Part shown: piece after piece, positions 34,986-43,694 of the stretch | Layout: each line of letters begins with the position of its first letter | Numbering within the stretch: position 1 is the stretch's first letter | Source: Spirosoma radiotolerans | GTDB taxonomy: Bacteria > Bacteroidota > Bacteroidia > Cytophagales > Spirosomataceae | Assembly: GCF_000974425.1 (NCBI RefSeq) | Contig: NZ_CP010429.1 | Coordinates: 5,193,501-5,257,500, forward strand | Reading direction: 5' to 3' | DNA: 64,000 bases | The notes under the pieces: model-generated | Databases searched by the model: none | The model's input: only the letters and a program-made list of their open reading frames with translations | Told to the model about the DNA's origin: nothing | Made by a program: the position numbers and the translations under genes

Positions 34986-36686
34986 TCAATAAACAGACGC
35001 GGCAGGAATTTGCTCCGCCTTCGAAAAAGCAGATCGGTAATCCGTTTCAATCTTCGCCAGTTCGGCGGATTTGTGCTGGCGTCTAAGCGCCTTGTGAAGC
35101 CCTACTAACGACCAGCCATTACCCGGATGGTGCACCAGGTCCTGACGGTACACGGCTTCGGCCTCTTTCACTTTGTTTAGTTGAAGTAAATAAGCGCCCA
35201 GGAACTGCCGGACGGGTAAGGGCCAATCGGCAGGTTCGGTATAAATCAATTGATCTTCGAGGGAAATAGCCTGCTGAAGGTTGGTGACCGCCTGTTCAGG
35301 CTTCTTTTCAGCAAACAGAATGGCCGACGCCAGAATATGATCGGCAATTTTGGCCACCGGGAGCGGAGCATTGAACGGTATCCGCCGTTTTTCGAGAATG
35401 GGGTCTTTTAAGCGTTCCTCAAGCAGTTGGCTCTGCTTTTTGGCTTCCGCAATTTTTCCTGTACCGACCAGGGCCATGCCTCTCGAAAAATGATCCAGCA
35501 GGCTGGCATATGCCCAGGTTTCGCTGGGCTTCTCCGTTGCTAAAATTTCACTCCACTTACCCAGCCTGACCAGCGTCAGTGAGGGCAGCATATACAGGTA
35601 TTGATCATAGGTATTCTCGGGCACAGGCGACACCGATTTGCGGCAGCGGAGGGCATCGGTCAAGCCCGTTTGGTACATACCCCCGCTTAGGGCGCAATAC
35701 GTCTGGACAGCAAAATAGTGGGGCGAATGCTTCACCAGGCTAAGGTTGGCCGCCAATGAATCATAGATCAGCAGATTGTCATCTGCATCGTCGTTAACAG
35801 TCACCCCTTGCGCAAACAGGCCATTTCGCTGATACTCGTGGCTTGCCATGTGCACCATATGCGCGACACCCGGAAGCAGGGTTTTAAGTTTGTCGGCGTT
35901 GGCCAGCGCTACCTGCGGCTTCAGGGATGCTTCGGTCAGGTGAATCTGATAATGCAGGGCGGCCGGATGATCAGGGTGCTCATTGAGGACGCTTTCGCAC
36001 AGGTCCACTACCTCCTGCGTCCAGGCTTTTGGGGTTCCCTCGCTCGTCCAGAAATCCCAGGCGTGTATCAGCATTATGGCATCTACATACAGCATTTTAA
36101 TATCCGGGTCGTTACCTTCGGACAGAAGTTGCCGGGTAGCCGATGCATACGCCTGATTGAGTTTTTTGCGATCAGCGTTTGTCGCAAAATCGTAGCGGGT
36201 ATTCATCGCCTGAATCAGCTTTTTCTCTTTCGGGTTGGCATTCGCAATCAGTTCGTTCATGCGTGCCACAATAGCGGGCATGTCTGCCGGAACCGTGTAT
36301 GTATGAGCCGCATTGTAATAAGGACCTCCGGCCAGGGCCTGCCCCCAGAATGCCATCGGGCAAGCGGGATCAAGGCGAGCCGCTTCCTTAAACGAAGCCA
36401 TCGCTTCTTTCATGTGGTAGCTGTAGTACATCGTCAGGCCCTGATCGAAATAAAACTGAGCACTGTCGCTACTGGTCGTGATCTTATAAGAGTGGTTTCC
36501 CCACCCCGGCAGGGGCACGATGAACTTCCCGTTTTCCATCGGGCTGATACGTCCATCGGTTCCATAGCCACAAACGGGAATAGCGTCGTTTCGGTCAAAA
36601 ACAAGGCTACGAGCCGAATTAAACAAAAACAAAGCCGCCAGAGGAGCAGCGACCAAGGCTATTTTAGGAGATTTACGGCGCTTCAT
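34986..36686 (-). CDS. tetratricopeptide-repeat protein
   Basis: Protein of 566 residues with an N-terminal hydrophobic signal or anchor (ALVAAPLAALFLF). TPR motifs are clear: FYFDQGLTMYYSYHMKEAMASFKEAARLDPACPMAFWGQALA (about 78-118), ALHYQIHLTEAS, GLFAQGVTV, FSRGMALVGTGKIAEAKKQSQLLEE, and FLGAYLLQLNKVKEAEAVYRQDLVHHPGNGWSLVGLHKALRRQ near the end. MASFKEAARLDP and MAFWG are typical of a Bacteroidota/Acidobacteria family of exported TPR proteins of unknown role. It is probably periplasmic and a protein-interaction scaffold. It is transcribed alone, leftward. Confidence 0.85.
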   Translation of the reverse strand: MKRRKSPKIALVAAPLAALFLFNSARSLVFDRNDAIPVCGYGTDGRISPMENGKFIVPLPGWGNHSYKITTSSDSAQFYFDQGLTMYYSYHMKEAMASFKEAARLDPACPMAFWGQALAGGPYYNAAHTYTVPADMPAIVARMNELIANANPKEKKLIQAMNTRYDFATNADRKKLNQAYASATRQLLSEGNDPDIKMLYVDAIMLIHAWDFWTSEGTPKAWTQEVVDLCESVLNEHPDHPAALHYQIHLTEASLKPQVALANADKLKTLLPGVAHMVHMASHEYQRNGLFAQGVTVNDDADDNLLIYDSLAANLSLVKHSPHYFAVQTYCALSGGMYQTGLTDALRCRKSVSPVPENTYDQYLYMLPSLTLVRLGKWSEILATEKPSETWAYASLLDHFSRGMALVGTGKIAEAKKQSQLLEERLKDPILEKRRIPFNAPLPVAKIADHILASAILFAEKKPEQAVTNLQQAISLEDQLIYTEPADWPLPVRQFLGAYLLQLNKVKEAEAVYRQDLVHHPGNGWSLVGLHKALRRQHKSAELAKIETDYRSAFSKAEQIPAASVY

Positions 36687-36858
36687 GATAGCGTGATTCT
36701 ATAAATACGGGTAACGTACACGTACCAGGGTGTGACTCAAGCCGGTCGCGGGTTAAGCTGTGTTGCGGCAGGCGGTTAACTAAGCCACTCCTGAGCAGTT
36801 AAATGTAAGCTGTTATTGGCAAACTTTACTCATCTTCACCTAAAAGCTGACAATCAAC

Positions 36859-37359
36859 ATGTTCGTTACTGACTGGCGAGATCAACCAATAGCTTTGCAG
36901 AGCACGTCAGGTGGGTGCATACAAACCAGACGCAGGTTGACCTTGATTACCGCTCTGCTGACAATAGCACTGACCATCTGCGTGAATCTGGGGGTACGAG
37001 CCCAGATAACGTCTGACCTGCCGTTGAGTATTACCATCTTATATTTTGATCAGAGTAGTCATCAACTGCGGCCCAACGTGAAAACGATGCTGGATTCAAT
37101 TGCCCAACAACTGGTAGAACAACCAAGGCTGATGGCTACCGTAACCGGTTATACCGATAATGTTGGCAAGCGCGAATTAAACATGGCTTTAGCTAAGCAC
37201 CGGGCCAAGGCTGTCGAGCAGTATCTCAGACAGCATGGTGTTCTGGCAAACCAGATCGCAGCCAGTTGGGAAGGGCCTGATACAAAGGCATCAGCCGACG
37301 GCCCGGAGGCTATAAAAACAATCAGCAGGCGCGTTGTCGTTCAGCTTTCTCCCCGGTAG
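36859..37359 (+). CDS. OmpA-C-domain protein
   Basis: Exported protein of 166 residues with a long N-region and a hydrophobic signal (LTLITALLTIALTICVNLGVRA, about 27-48). The rest is one OmpA/MotB peptidoglycan-binding domain: SITILYFDQSSHQLRPNVKTMLDSIAQQL, VTGYTDNVGKRELNMALAKHRAKAVEQYL and the final RRVVVQL. Asp and Arg of TDxxG...NxxLxxxRA, which contact diaminopimelate, are present. No outer-membrane barrel is attached, so it likely sits in the periplasm or is tethered. Its end faces the DUF3244-like gene. Confidence 0.85.
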   Translation: MFVTDWRDQPIALQSTSGGCIQTRRRLTLITALLTIALTICVNLGVRAQITSDLPLSITILYFDQSSHQLRPNVKTMLDSIAQQLVEQPRLMATVTGYTDNVGKRELNMALAKHRAKAVEQYLRQHGVLANQIAASWEGPDTKASADGPEAIKTISRRVVVQLSPR

Positions 37360-37377
37360 GGTCACTGGGCAGATACC

Positions 37378-37409
37378 AAAAGAAAGCAGCCACTCGTTCG
37401 AATGGCTGC
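37378..37409 (-). terminator. terminator of the DUF3244-like gene
   Basis: GCAGCCA (37386-37392) pairs with TGGCTGC (37403-37409). Read leftward the hairpin is followed by TTTCTTTT. It lies 38 bp past the stop of the gene at 37448. Confidence 0.6.
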
Positions 37410-37447
37410 CTTGCTCTGGTGTGGGTAAGGGTGGGAAGGAAATGAGC

Positions 37448-37846
37448 TTAGTTGATGGCCACCAGACGACTGGGCGCACTGGGCTGGTTGGTCGATAACG
37501 TCACTGAGTACGTTGTCACCTCCACACCATTGCTCATCTGAACCTGATAAGCTCCGTCGGGCAGATCACTCAATGTCAGCCGAAGGCGGGCTATCGTTTC
37601 TTTCTTGGCCACCCGCTGAGTGAACAGCACTTTGCCGGCTGCATTTACTAGCTGAATGTCGACCACACCCGTCGCTTCTTTATCCACGGCAATCTGAAGC
37701 TTGCCTTCTGCGGTGGTGTACATACCCGTTTTGTAACTAGCCACAGGAGCGGGACGTCCACCGGGATTGGTGTTGGCCAATGAAGCCGAAAAAGTAGCCA
37801 GGGTTAAGGCAAAAGCAATGACGAGGGGATTGATGAGGGCTTTCAT
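37448..37846 (-). CDS. secreted DUF3244/T9SS-tail-like protein
   Basis: Secreted protein of 132 residues. A signal peptide (MKALINPLVIAFALTLATFSASLA) is followed by a small beta-sandwich domain: GKLQIAVDKEATGVVDIQLVNAAGKVLFTQRVAKKETIARLRLTLSDLPDGAYQVQMSNGVEVTTYSV. The pattern (V-V-x-I-x-L-x-N-A-x-G-K-V-L followed by L-x-D-L-x-x-G-x-Y) is that of the C-terminal sorting-domain-like and DUF3244 proteins of Bacteroidota. As a free domain it is probably a small periplasmic or surface protein. Function is unknown. Confidence 0.75.
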   Translation of the reverse strand: MKALINPLVIAFALTLATFSASLANTNPGGRPAPVASYKTGMYTTAEGKLQIAVDKEATGVVDIQLVNAAGKVLFTQRVAKKETIARLRLTLSDLPDGAYQVQMSNGVEVTTYSVTLSTNQPSAPSRLVAIN

Positions 37847-38414
37847 GATGTATGTGTTTGTATGATTTATTTTTCCGTTTTGGATAGGTCAAAGGTCGGC
37901 AGGTTAGCGGCCAGGGGCTGTCACAAATGAGTCAATCGCTGACACTTTTGAGAATTGCGGCTCAATTGGACTGCTAATGACTCAGGTGAAGACTAGTTTT
38001 ACGATAAAGCCAGCGGATAAAGAGCGGGATGGCAGCTGGCCTCAAGCCCATGATCGTTTCGGGCGGCAGTAAAAGCCCACGAAAATAAATAGATAAATAA
38101 AGGTTGTTCCGTTTCAGACTGCACAATAAAGTGGCAGAACTACCGTTTTAGATCTGTTACGTTGCTTTTGCTCCACAGCTCCTACTGTGGAGCTTTTTTT
38201 TGTTCGACCGTCAGCGATCAATTCTATGTGACAATGATCTTCCTCTCCTTCTGACGCATCCACGCTGCTCGCTACGCCGAGTTAGTGAGGGCAGGTTCTC
38301 AAACCTTGCAAAACTCGATCATGCCTTGCGGATCGGTTAACTCAAGCAGCTTTTAAACTCTAAGCCGACACAGGCAGTTACTAGTTGGCTAATGGAGTAT
38401 AAACCAACAGAGCC
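37847..38414. other. 568-bp intergenic stretch with an orphan terminator
   Basis: No supported gene. The longest plausible plus-strand frame is 31 codons from 37976. A strong plus-strand terminator at 38170-38201 has no plus-strand protein gene directly before it, so a small RNA starting somewhere after 37860 is possible. I could not identify a clear TAnnTTTG promoter for it. Confidence 0.45.
38170..38201 (+). terminator. intrinsic terminator without an upstream gene
   Basis: GCTCCACAG (38170-38178) pairs with CTGTGGAGC (38185-38193) over a 6-base loop and is followed by eight T residues. The preceding plus-strand gene ended 810 bp earlier, with an opposite-strand gene between. Confidence 0.85.
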
Positions 38415-38804
38415 ATGGACGATAAAACGGCAAAAAAAGTAGCCAGGATTTTCTTAGGAGGTGCGTTAATCTTTGCTGGTGTAAGCCACCTGACCTTTGC
38501 CCGGAAGGCATTCAGAGCGCAGGTACCAGATAGCATACCGCTGAAGAAAGAAGACACGGTGTTGTATTCGGGTGTTGCCGAAATCGCCTTGGGTAGTAGT
38601 CTGGTGCTGACCAACGAAAAGCATCAGGAAACTGTAGGAAAAGTAGCCGCTGCGTTCTTTACGGCCGTTTTCCCCGGCAACATTGCCCAATTTGCCAATC
38701 GGCGCAGTGCATTCGGGCTGGATACGGATCTGAAACGATTTGTTCGTTTATTTTTCCAGCCTGTACTGGTCTTCTGGGCCTTGAAAAGCACGCATAAGAA
38801 CTAG
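38415..38804 (+). CDS. DoxX-like membrane protein
   Basis: Small inner-membrane protein of 129 residues with about four hydrophobic segments: KVARIFLGGALIFAGVSHLTF, YSGVAEIALGSSLVL, AAFFTAVFPGNIAQF and FFQPVLVFWAL. The first segment with GVSHLTFARKAF, and IALG further on, match the DoxX/DoxD-like family. Members occur in redox and stress contexts without a settled role. It stands alone ahead of the aldehyde oxidoreductase operon, 204 bp upstream on the same strand. Confidence 0.75.
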   Translation: MDDKTAKKVARIFLGGALIFAGVSHLTFARKAFRAQVPDSIPLKKEDTVLYSGVAEIALGSSLVLTNEKHQETVGKVAAAFFTAVFPGNIAQFANRRSAFGLDTDLKRFVRLFFQPVLVFWALKSTHKN

Positions 38805-39008
38805 CTGACAGCCAAATCATTCGTCAGCACGAATCGTAGAAGCACGGCCCGTACGTCTGAAGTGGTTGCTTGCTGGCTGAATGACATCGTCTATAATGTA
38901 TCATTCATAACAATAAGCCTGATCGACGGGTTAACCCTCTTGATCTCACCGCGTAACCTACTATTTCCAAGCCTTTTATAGTCAATCCCTGTATCTCCCC
39001 GGACGTGC

Positions 39009-39794
39009 ATGAACGAAGACAAGCAAGTGCCTCAACTGACCGAGGACGAAAAGAAGCTATTTGAAGAATTGATGCCAGAGGACCTCAACGAGATTCTTGA
39101 CACAGGTGTAAACAGGCGTCACTTTTTGAAACTTATGACCCTGGTGGGTGGTGGCATTCTGACGGCCCAGTCCGCCGTTGCCGAGCAGGTATTTACCCGA
39201 TCCCTTAACGGTCCAGTAGTAGAGCACGCACCAGCAGTCCTGGAGAACGGGGTCAATGTATCGTTCAACGTCAATGGCGAGGCTCGCAAGCTAACAGTTG
39301 ACTCCAGGATGACCTTACTGGATACCCTACGGGAACGACTCGAACTGACTGGCTCCAAAAAAGGCTGCGATCATGGCCAGTGTGGGGCTTGTACGGTTAT
39401 CGTCGATGGTCGACGCGTATTGTCCTGCCTTACGCTGGCAGCAAGTTGTGAGGGCAAGACGGTTAAAACCATTGAAGGCATCGCGCGGGGTAGTCAACTG
39501 CACCCGGTACAGGCCGCTTTTTTGAAACACGATGGCTTTCAATGCGGCTTCTGTACGCCTGGGCAAATCTGTTCGGCGGTGGCGCTGATGGAGGAGGCCA
39601 AAAATGGGGAAGCCAGTTATGTAACGAAAAATGTTCGTCAAAAACCGGGACCCGTTCAGTTGTCAACTGAAGAGATACGGGAGCGGATGTCCGGCAACCT
39701 GTGCCGCTGCGGTGCCTATCCGAACATCGTAGCCGCGATTCAGGAAGTACACAGCGGAAAACCCGTCGAACAGATCTGGCAATTTGTCGGCTAA
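39009..39794 (+). CDS. paoA: 2Fe-2S subunit of a PaoABC-type aldehyde oxidoreductase
   Basis: Electron-transfer subunit of 261 residues. The first 2Fe-2S cluster uses Cys120, 125, 128 and 140 ([23 protein letters not shown] region). The second uses Cys179, 182, 232 and 234 ([21 protein letters not shown]). [15 protein letters not shown] at about 35-49 is a Tat signal, as in E. coli PaoA/YagT, so the complex is exported folded. Here the Tat motif is preceded by some 34 acidic residues ([19 protein letters not shown]), which is unusual. A Gly-Glu-rich insert (about 197-225) separates the second-cluster halves. First gene of a three-gene operon. Confidence 0.9.
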   Translation: MNEDKQVPQLTEDEKKLFEELMPEDLNEILDTGVNRRHFLKLMTLVGGGILTAQSAVAEQVFTRSLNGPVVEHAPAVLENGVNVSFNVNGEARKLTVDSRMTLLDTLRERLELTGSKKGCDHGQCGACTVIVDGRRVLSCLTLAASCEGKTVKTIEGIARGSQLHPVQAAFLKHDGFQCGFCTPGQICSAVALMEEAKNGEASYVTKNVRQKPGPVQLSTEEIRERMSGNLCRCGAYPNIVAAIQEVHSGKPVEQIWQFVG

Positions 39795-39813
39795 CCTCTT
39801 ACTAATTGCACCC

Positions 39814-40833
39814 ATGAGACCTTTTAAATATACAAACGCCAAAGACGCTTCCTCGGCGGCAAAGCTCCTGACGGTTAACCCGAATGCCCGGCTTCTGGCG
39901 GGCGGTACAAACCTGTTGGACCTGATGAAGGAGGATGTTGAACGGCCTGACGAACTGATCGACATTACGCGGCTATCGCTTACACAAATCAAGCCTATTT
40001 CGGCGGGGGCCAATCAGGGCGGCATTTCCATTGGTAGCCTGGGCAAGAATACGGATGCGGCCAATCATCCGCTGATTCGTCAAAATTATCCGCTGCTTAC
40101 CCAGGCGATTCTTGCGGGAGCATCCGGTCAGATCAGAAATATGGCCACCAATGGCGGTAATCTGCTGCAACGAACCCGCTGTCCTTACTTCTATGACGTC
40201 GCCATGCCCTGCAACAAACGGGAGCCGGGAAGTGGTTGTGGTGCTCTGGAGGGCATTAACCGGATGCACGCCATCTTCGGTTGGTCCGAAAAATGTGTCG
40301 CGGTCTATCCATCTGATATGGCCGTTGCGCTGGCCGCCCTGGATGCCGTCATCCATGTTAGGAATGCAGACGGGCAGGAACGGACGATCAATTTCGCCGA
40401 TTTTCATCGACTCCCCGGCGATTCGCCCGAGAAAGATACCAACCTGAACCATGATGAGTTGATCACCGCCATTGAACTACCCAAAACAAAATTGGCCGAT
40501 CATGCCTACTACCTCAAAGTTCGTGATCGTGCTTCGTATGCGTTTGCGCTGGTTTCGGTGGCCGCTGCCCTGGAAATAGATTCGTCGCGGTCCGGCAACC
40601 GGATCGTTCAGGCTCGCATTGCGCTGGGTGGCGTAGCGCATAAGCCCTGGCGGGCGTTTGCAGCCGAAAAAATGCTTATTGGGAAAGACGCAACGGAAGC
40701 AAATTTCAAGCTGGCAGCCGATGCCGAAATGGCGAATGCAAAGCCGTTGGCCCACAATAAATTCAAAGTCGAATTAGGCAACCGAAGTATCGTGAGAGCG
40801 CTTCAACTCGCTCTGGAAGGCAACAAGGCCTAA
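39814..40833 (+). CDS. paoB: FAD-binding subunit of a PaoABC-type aldehyde oxidoreductase
   Basis: FAD subunit of 339 residues; the ATG at 39814 (MRPFKYTNAKDA) is the start, 19 bp after the iron-sulfur gene. RLLAGGTNLLDLM and ATNGGNLLQRTRCPYFYD bind FAD. Cys123, 133, 142 and 161 (RTRCPYF, MPCNKR, GSGCGA, SEKCVAV) match the extra 4Fe-4S loop known in E. coli PaoB and 4-hydroxybenzoyl-CoA reductase-like subunits. The C-terminal CO_dh_flav_C domain runs from about 210 (DHAYYLKVRDRASYAFALVSVAAAL). It lacks a signal and would be co-exported with the Tat-bearing subunit. Confidence 0.92.
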   Translation: MRPFKYTNAKDASSAAKLLTVNPNARLLAGGTNLLDLMKEDVERPDELIDITRLSLTQIKPISAGANQGGISIGSLGKNTDAANHPLIRQNYPLLTQAILAGASGQIRNMATNGGNLLQRTRCPYFYDVAMPCNKREPGSGCGALEGINRMHAIFGWSEKCVAVYPSDMAVALAALDAVIHVRNADGQERTINFADFHRLPGDSPEKDTNLNHDELITAIELPKTKLADHAYYLKVRDRASYAFALVSVAAALEIDSSRSGNRIVQARIALGGVAHKPWRAFAAEKMLIGKDATEANFKLAADAEMANAKPLAHNKFKVELGNRSIVRALQLALEGNKA

Positions 40834-40854
40834 CGTCCGTAATCAACCATCGCC

Positions 40855-42975
40855 ATGCAGGAAAGAAACAAGATAACCGGTACGCCGGTCAGTCGTATTG
40901 ACGGTATCCTGAAAGTGACCGGCAAAGCCGATTACTCGACCGACCACCCGGTGAAGAACGTTGCCTACGCCGTTCTGTTCAAGAGCACCATTGCGGCCGG
41001 ATCCATCCAAGCGATTGATGTGGCCGAGGCCGAAAAAGCGCCGGGTGTTCTGGCCGTAATCACCCACCTCAACGCCCCAAAGCTCAATGTAAAAGGTGGT
41101 CTTCGGGGAGGGGCCATGCTCCAAAGTCCAACCATTGAGTTTTATGGCCAGCACATTGGTCTGGTCGTTGCCGAAACGTTTGAACAGGCCCGCCATGCAT
41201 CACATCTAGTTAAAGTGACGTATGCGAAAACAACGCCAAACGTCGACTTCGAAAAACTGGCGAGCCAGGCCGTACCCGCCAAAGACCCGAAAGAAGAAAA
41301 GCGGGGCGACACCCAGGCGGCCCTTGGTTCGGCAGCCATCAAAGTTGAAGAGGTATACGCAACCCCGATTGAACACCACCACCCGCTGGAACCCCACGCC
41401 ACGATTGCTGAGTGGAATGGCGACCATGTAACCTTATACAATAGCTCGCAGATTGTCAATGGTGCTCAGAGTGCAGCAGCCGCAACACTGGGCATCAAGC
41501 CAGAAAATGTCCGAATCGTTTCTCCCTACATTGGGGGCGGATTTGGTTCCAAAGGTGGACAATGGGCCAATCTGGTGCTGGCTGCCGTTGCGGCAAAGGC
41601 GGTCAACCGTCCCGTAAAAATGGCCCTGACCCGCCAGCAGATGGTAAATTCGGTCGGGCTACGGCAACGGAATTACCAGAAAGTGAGTCTGGCTGCCACG
41701 AAGGATGGTAAACTGACCGCGCTGTCGCACGAGATCACGACGCACTGCGCCATACACGATGAATTTGTGGAGCCTTGCGGAGATTGCTCGAAAGTCATGT
41801 ACGACGTTCCCAACTCGCTCATTAGTTACCGGGTTGTGCCCATGAACATGATTCTGCCGACCTACACACGCGGTCCGGGAAAATCGACGGGAAGCTTCGC
41901 GCTCGAATCGGCCATGGATGAACTGGCCTATAAGCTTAAAATGGACCCCATCGAGTTGCGCTTGAAGAACGAGCCGGAACGCGACCCATCCAGTGGTAAG
42001 CCCTGGTCGTCACGCAAAGCGGTGCAATGCCTGAAAGAAGGGGCAAAAGCCTTTGGATGGGAGAAGCGGAAGCCGGAGCCTCGCCAGAACCAGGAGGGCA
42101 ATTACTGGATTGGCTACGGTGTGGCCTGCGGAACCTACCCCGCTCACCAGCGGCCAAGCTCGGCCCTTGTAAAACTGAACCGCGAAGGAAGCGATGTTAC
42201 AGCAATCGTTGAATTGGCGGCTGCCGATTTAGGCACGGGAACCTATACCATTTTGGCCCAAACGGCAGCCGATGCCCTGGATCTGCCCTTAGCCAAAATA
42301 AGCGTTAAAATCGGCGACTCCGATCTGCCGCCAGCTGCTGGTTCGGTGGGTTCGGTGGGGGCAACCAGTTATGCCAATGTGGTCAACGATGCCTGCCTAA
42401 AAATCACCGACGAGCTGATCGCCCGATCGGGCAAACAGTATTTTGCCCGGCCTACAGCTTCGCAGCTAATGATTTCGGAGAAGGTCAGCACCTACCAGAC
42501 CCGAGTAGAGTCCAAAGCACCAGACAATGCAGAAGACTATTCGGCGCATAGTTTCAACGCCAACTTTGCCGAGGTACGGGTCAACAAGTCGACAGGTATG
42601 GTCAGGGTTTCTCGTTTTCTGGCCGTTACAGGAGCGGGCAAGATTCTGAATCCCAAAACGGCCCGTTCGCAGATTATTGGCGGAAACATCTGGGGTATTG
42701 GGATGGCACTTACTGAAGAATCGGTTGTTGATCCGCGCTGGGGCAACTTTGTCACCCGTTCGTTAGCGGATTACCACGTTCCGGCTAACCTGGATATTGG
42801 TTCGATGGAAGCCATTTTCATCCGGGAAGAAGACACGGCCTCCAACAAGCTGGGCGTAAAAGGAATCGGGGAAGTAGGGATTGTTGGCGTGGCAGCCGCC
42901 GTTGCCAATGCGATTTTTAATGCCACGGGTAAGCGCATCCGGGAGTTGCCCATAACTCCGGATAAACTGTTGTAA
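40855..42975 (+). CDS. paoC: molybdopterin-binding subunit of a PaoABC-type aldehyde oxidoreductase
   Basis: Catalytic subunit of 706 residues of the xanthine oxidase family. The a/b hammerhead domain occupies about 15-125 (RIDGILKVTGKADYSTDHP). The molybdenum domains follow: YIGGGFGSKGG, a loop that contacts the cofactor; YTRGPGKSTGSFALESAMDELAYKL; ADLGTGTYTI; and KGIGEVGI with Glu673 as the catalytic base. PaoC-type enzymes use molybdopterin cytosine dinucleotide and oxidise aldehydes to acids in the periplasm. No maturation chaperone (PaoD/XdhC) gene is in the window. A 22-bp hairpin follows the gene. Confidence 0.93.
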   Translation: MQERNKITGTPVSRIDGILKVTGKADYSTDHPVKNVAYAVLFKSTIAAGSIQAIDVAEAEKAPGVLAVITHLNAPKLNVKGGLRGGAMLQSPTIEFYGQHIGLVVAETFEQARHASHLVKVTYAKTTPNVDFEKLASQAVPAKDPKEEKRGDTQAALGSAAIKVEEVYATPIEHHHPLEPHATIAEWNGDHVTLYNSSQIVNGAQSAAAATLGIKPENVRIVSPYIGGGFGSKGGQWANLVLAAVAAKAVNRPVKMALTRQQMVNSVGLRQRNYQKVSLAATKDGKLTALSHEITTHCAIHDEFVEPCGDCSKVMYDVPNSLISYRVVPMNMILPTYTRGPGKSTGSFALESAMDELAYKLKMDPIELRLKNEPERDPSSGKPWSSRKAVQCLKEGAKAFGWEKRKPEPRQNQEGNYWIGYGVACGTYPAHQRPSSALVKLNREGSDVTAIVELAAADLGTGTYTILAQTAADALDLPLAKISVKIGDSDLPPAAGSVGSVGATSYANVVNDACLKITDELIARSGKQYFARPTASQLMISEKVSTYQTRVESKAPDNAEDYSAHSFNANFAEVRVNKSTGMVRVSRFLAVTGAGKILNPKTARSQIIGGNIWGIGMALTEESVVDPRWGNFVTRSLADYHVPANLDIGSMEAIFIREEDTASNKLGVKGIGEVGIVGVAAAVANAIFNATGKRIRELPITPDKLL

Positions 42976-42985
42976 AGCGTTCGTT

Positions 42986-43035
42986 CCTGTCAATGAAGCG
43001 GTGCTTAAACGGATAAGCACCGCTTCATTGACAGG
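42986..43035. terminator. perfect 22-bp hairpin between convergent genes
   Basis: Arms 42986-43007 and 43014-43035 are exact reverse complements with a 6-base loop. It lies 10 bp after the paoC stop and 18 bp before the end of the facing receiver gene. Confidence 0.75.
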
Positions 43036-43053
43036 TTTCATTTCGGGCTCTGT

Positions 43054-43491
43054 TTATCTGGTTTCCGGCGATTGATAGTCGAGAATAAGTTTTAGGAGAC
43101 GATCCGACTGGAGGGGCTTCGTCAGGATGCCATTCAGCCCGTTTGCCTGAACCTGCGTCTCGATGTCTACCGTTGTATCCGCCGTCAGGGCAATAATGGG
43201 CAGGGTTTCGCCCCGCTCCCGCATCCGTCTTGCCGATTCATAGCCATCCATAACGGGCATCTGTAAGTCCATCAATACCATCGTATGCCTGGCTGGGTTC
43301 AGCAGTTCCAGGGCTTCCTGCCCATTCTTGGCCACGTCAATCTGTCCGCACCATCCTTCCAGCAATCGTTTGGCAAACAGGACATTTAGCGGATAATCCT
43401 CCACGACCAGAAAGGACATGCCCAGTAGGGGCTTCCTGTTAGCCGGGGGCGTCGGCGGCAGGCCGGACGAATTGTTTGAAGCCTCATTCAT
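43054..43491 (-). CDS. single-domain response regulator
   Basis: Receiver protein of 145 residues; the ATG at 43491 (MNEASNN) is preferred over a longer frame reading into the repeat upstream. After about 20 Pro/Asn-rich residues comes the receiver: FLVVEDYPLNVLFAKRLLEGW, the phosphorylation Asp75 in MVLMDLQMPVMDGYE, IIALTAD and the conserved Lys in GILTKPL. It resembles the receiver domains of hybrid kinases, and its gene follows a hybrid kinase gene on the same strand. It may be a detached phosphorelay element or a competing phosphate sink. Confidence 0.88.
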   Translation of the reverse strand: MNEASNNSSGLPPTPPANRKPLLGMSFLVVEDYPLNVLFAKRLLEGWCGQIDVAKNGQEALELLNPARHTMVLMDLQMPVMDGYESARRMRERGETLPIIALTADTTVDIETQVQANGLNGILTKPLQSDRLLKLILDYQSPETR

Positions 43492-43534
43492 TCGGTCAAT
43501 AATTAATAATAAAAGACGTACTTCAATATTGCAC

Positions 43535-43618
43535 AAATTTTAAATCACAGAGGACACAGAGACTAAATAATTAAAGACCAATGCTTTATACCTCCGTGTC
43601 CTCTGTGATTTAAAATTT
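43535..43618. repeat. 27-bp inverted repeat with CACAGAGGACACAGAG motif
   Basis: Arms 43535-43561 and 43592-43618 are inverted with one mismatch, around a 30-base AT-rich loop. The arm core CACAGAGGACACAGAG is a motif I recall as dispersed in many bacterial intergenic regions, which I could not check here. It lies between the hybrid kinase gene and the receiver gene and would fold in their shared transcript. Confidence 0.75.
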
Positions 43619-43694
43619 AATCTTATTATGCGTACCTATCGACATGACCCAACAATATAGCCAGACTGAACGAGCAAGAACGATGCAAACCGGA

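Noticed and set aside
35808..36704. Plus-strand open frame of 298 codons opposite the TPR gene
   Set aside because: It is fully antisense to a gene with clear TPR motifs and a signal sequence; its composition (Arg/His/Gln-rich, no motif) is typical of a shadow frame.
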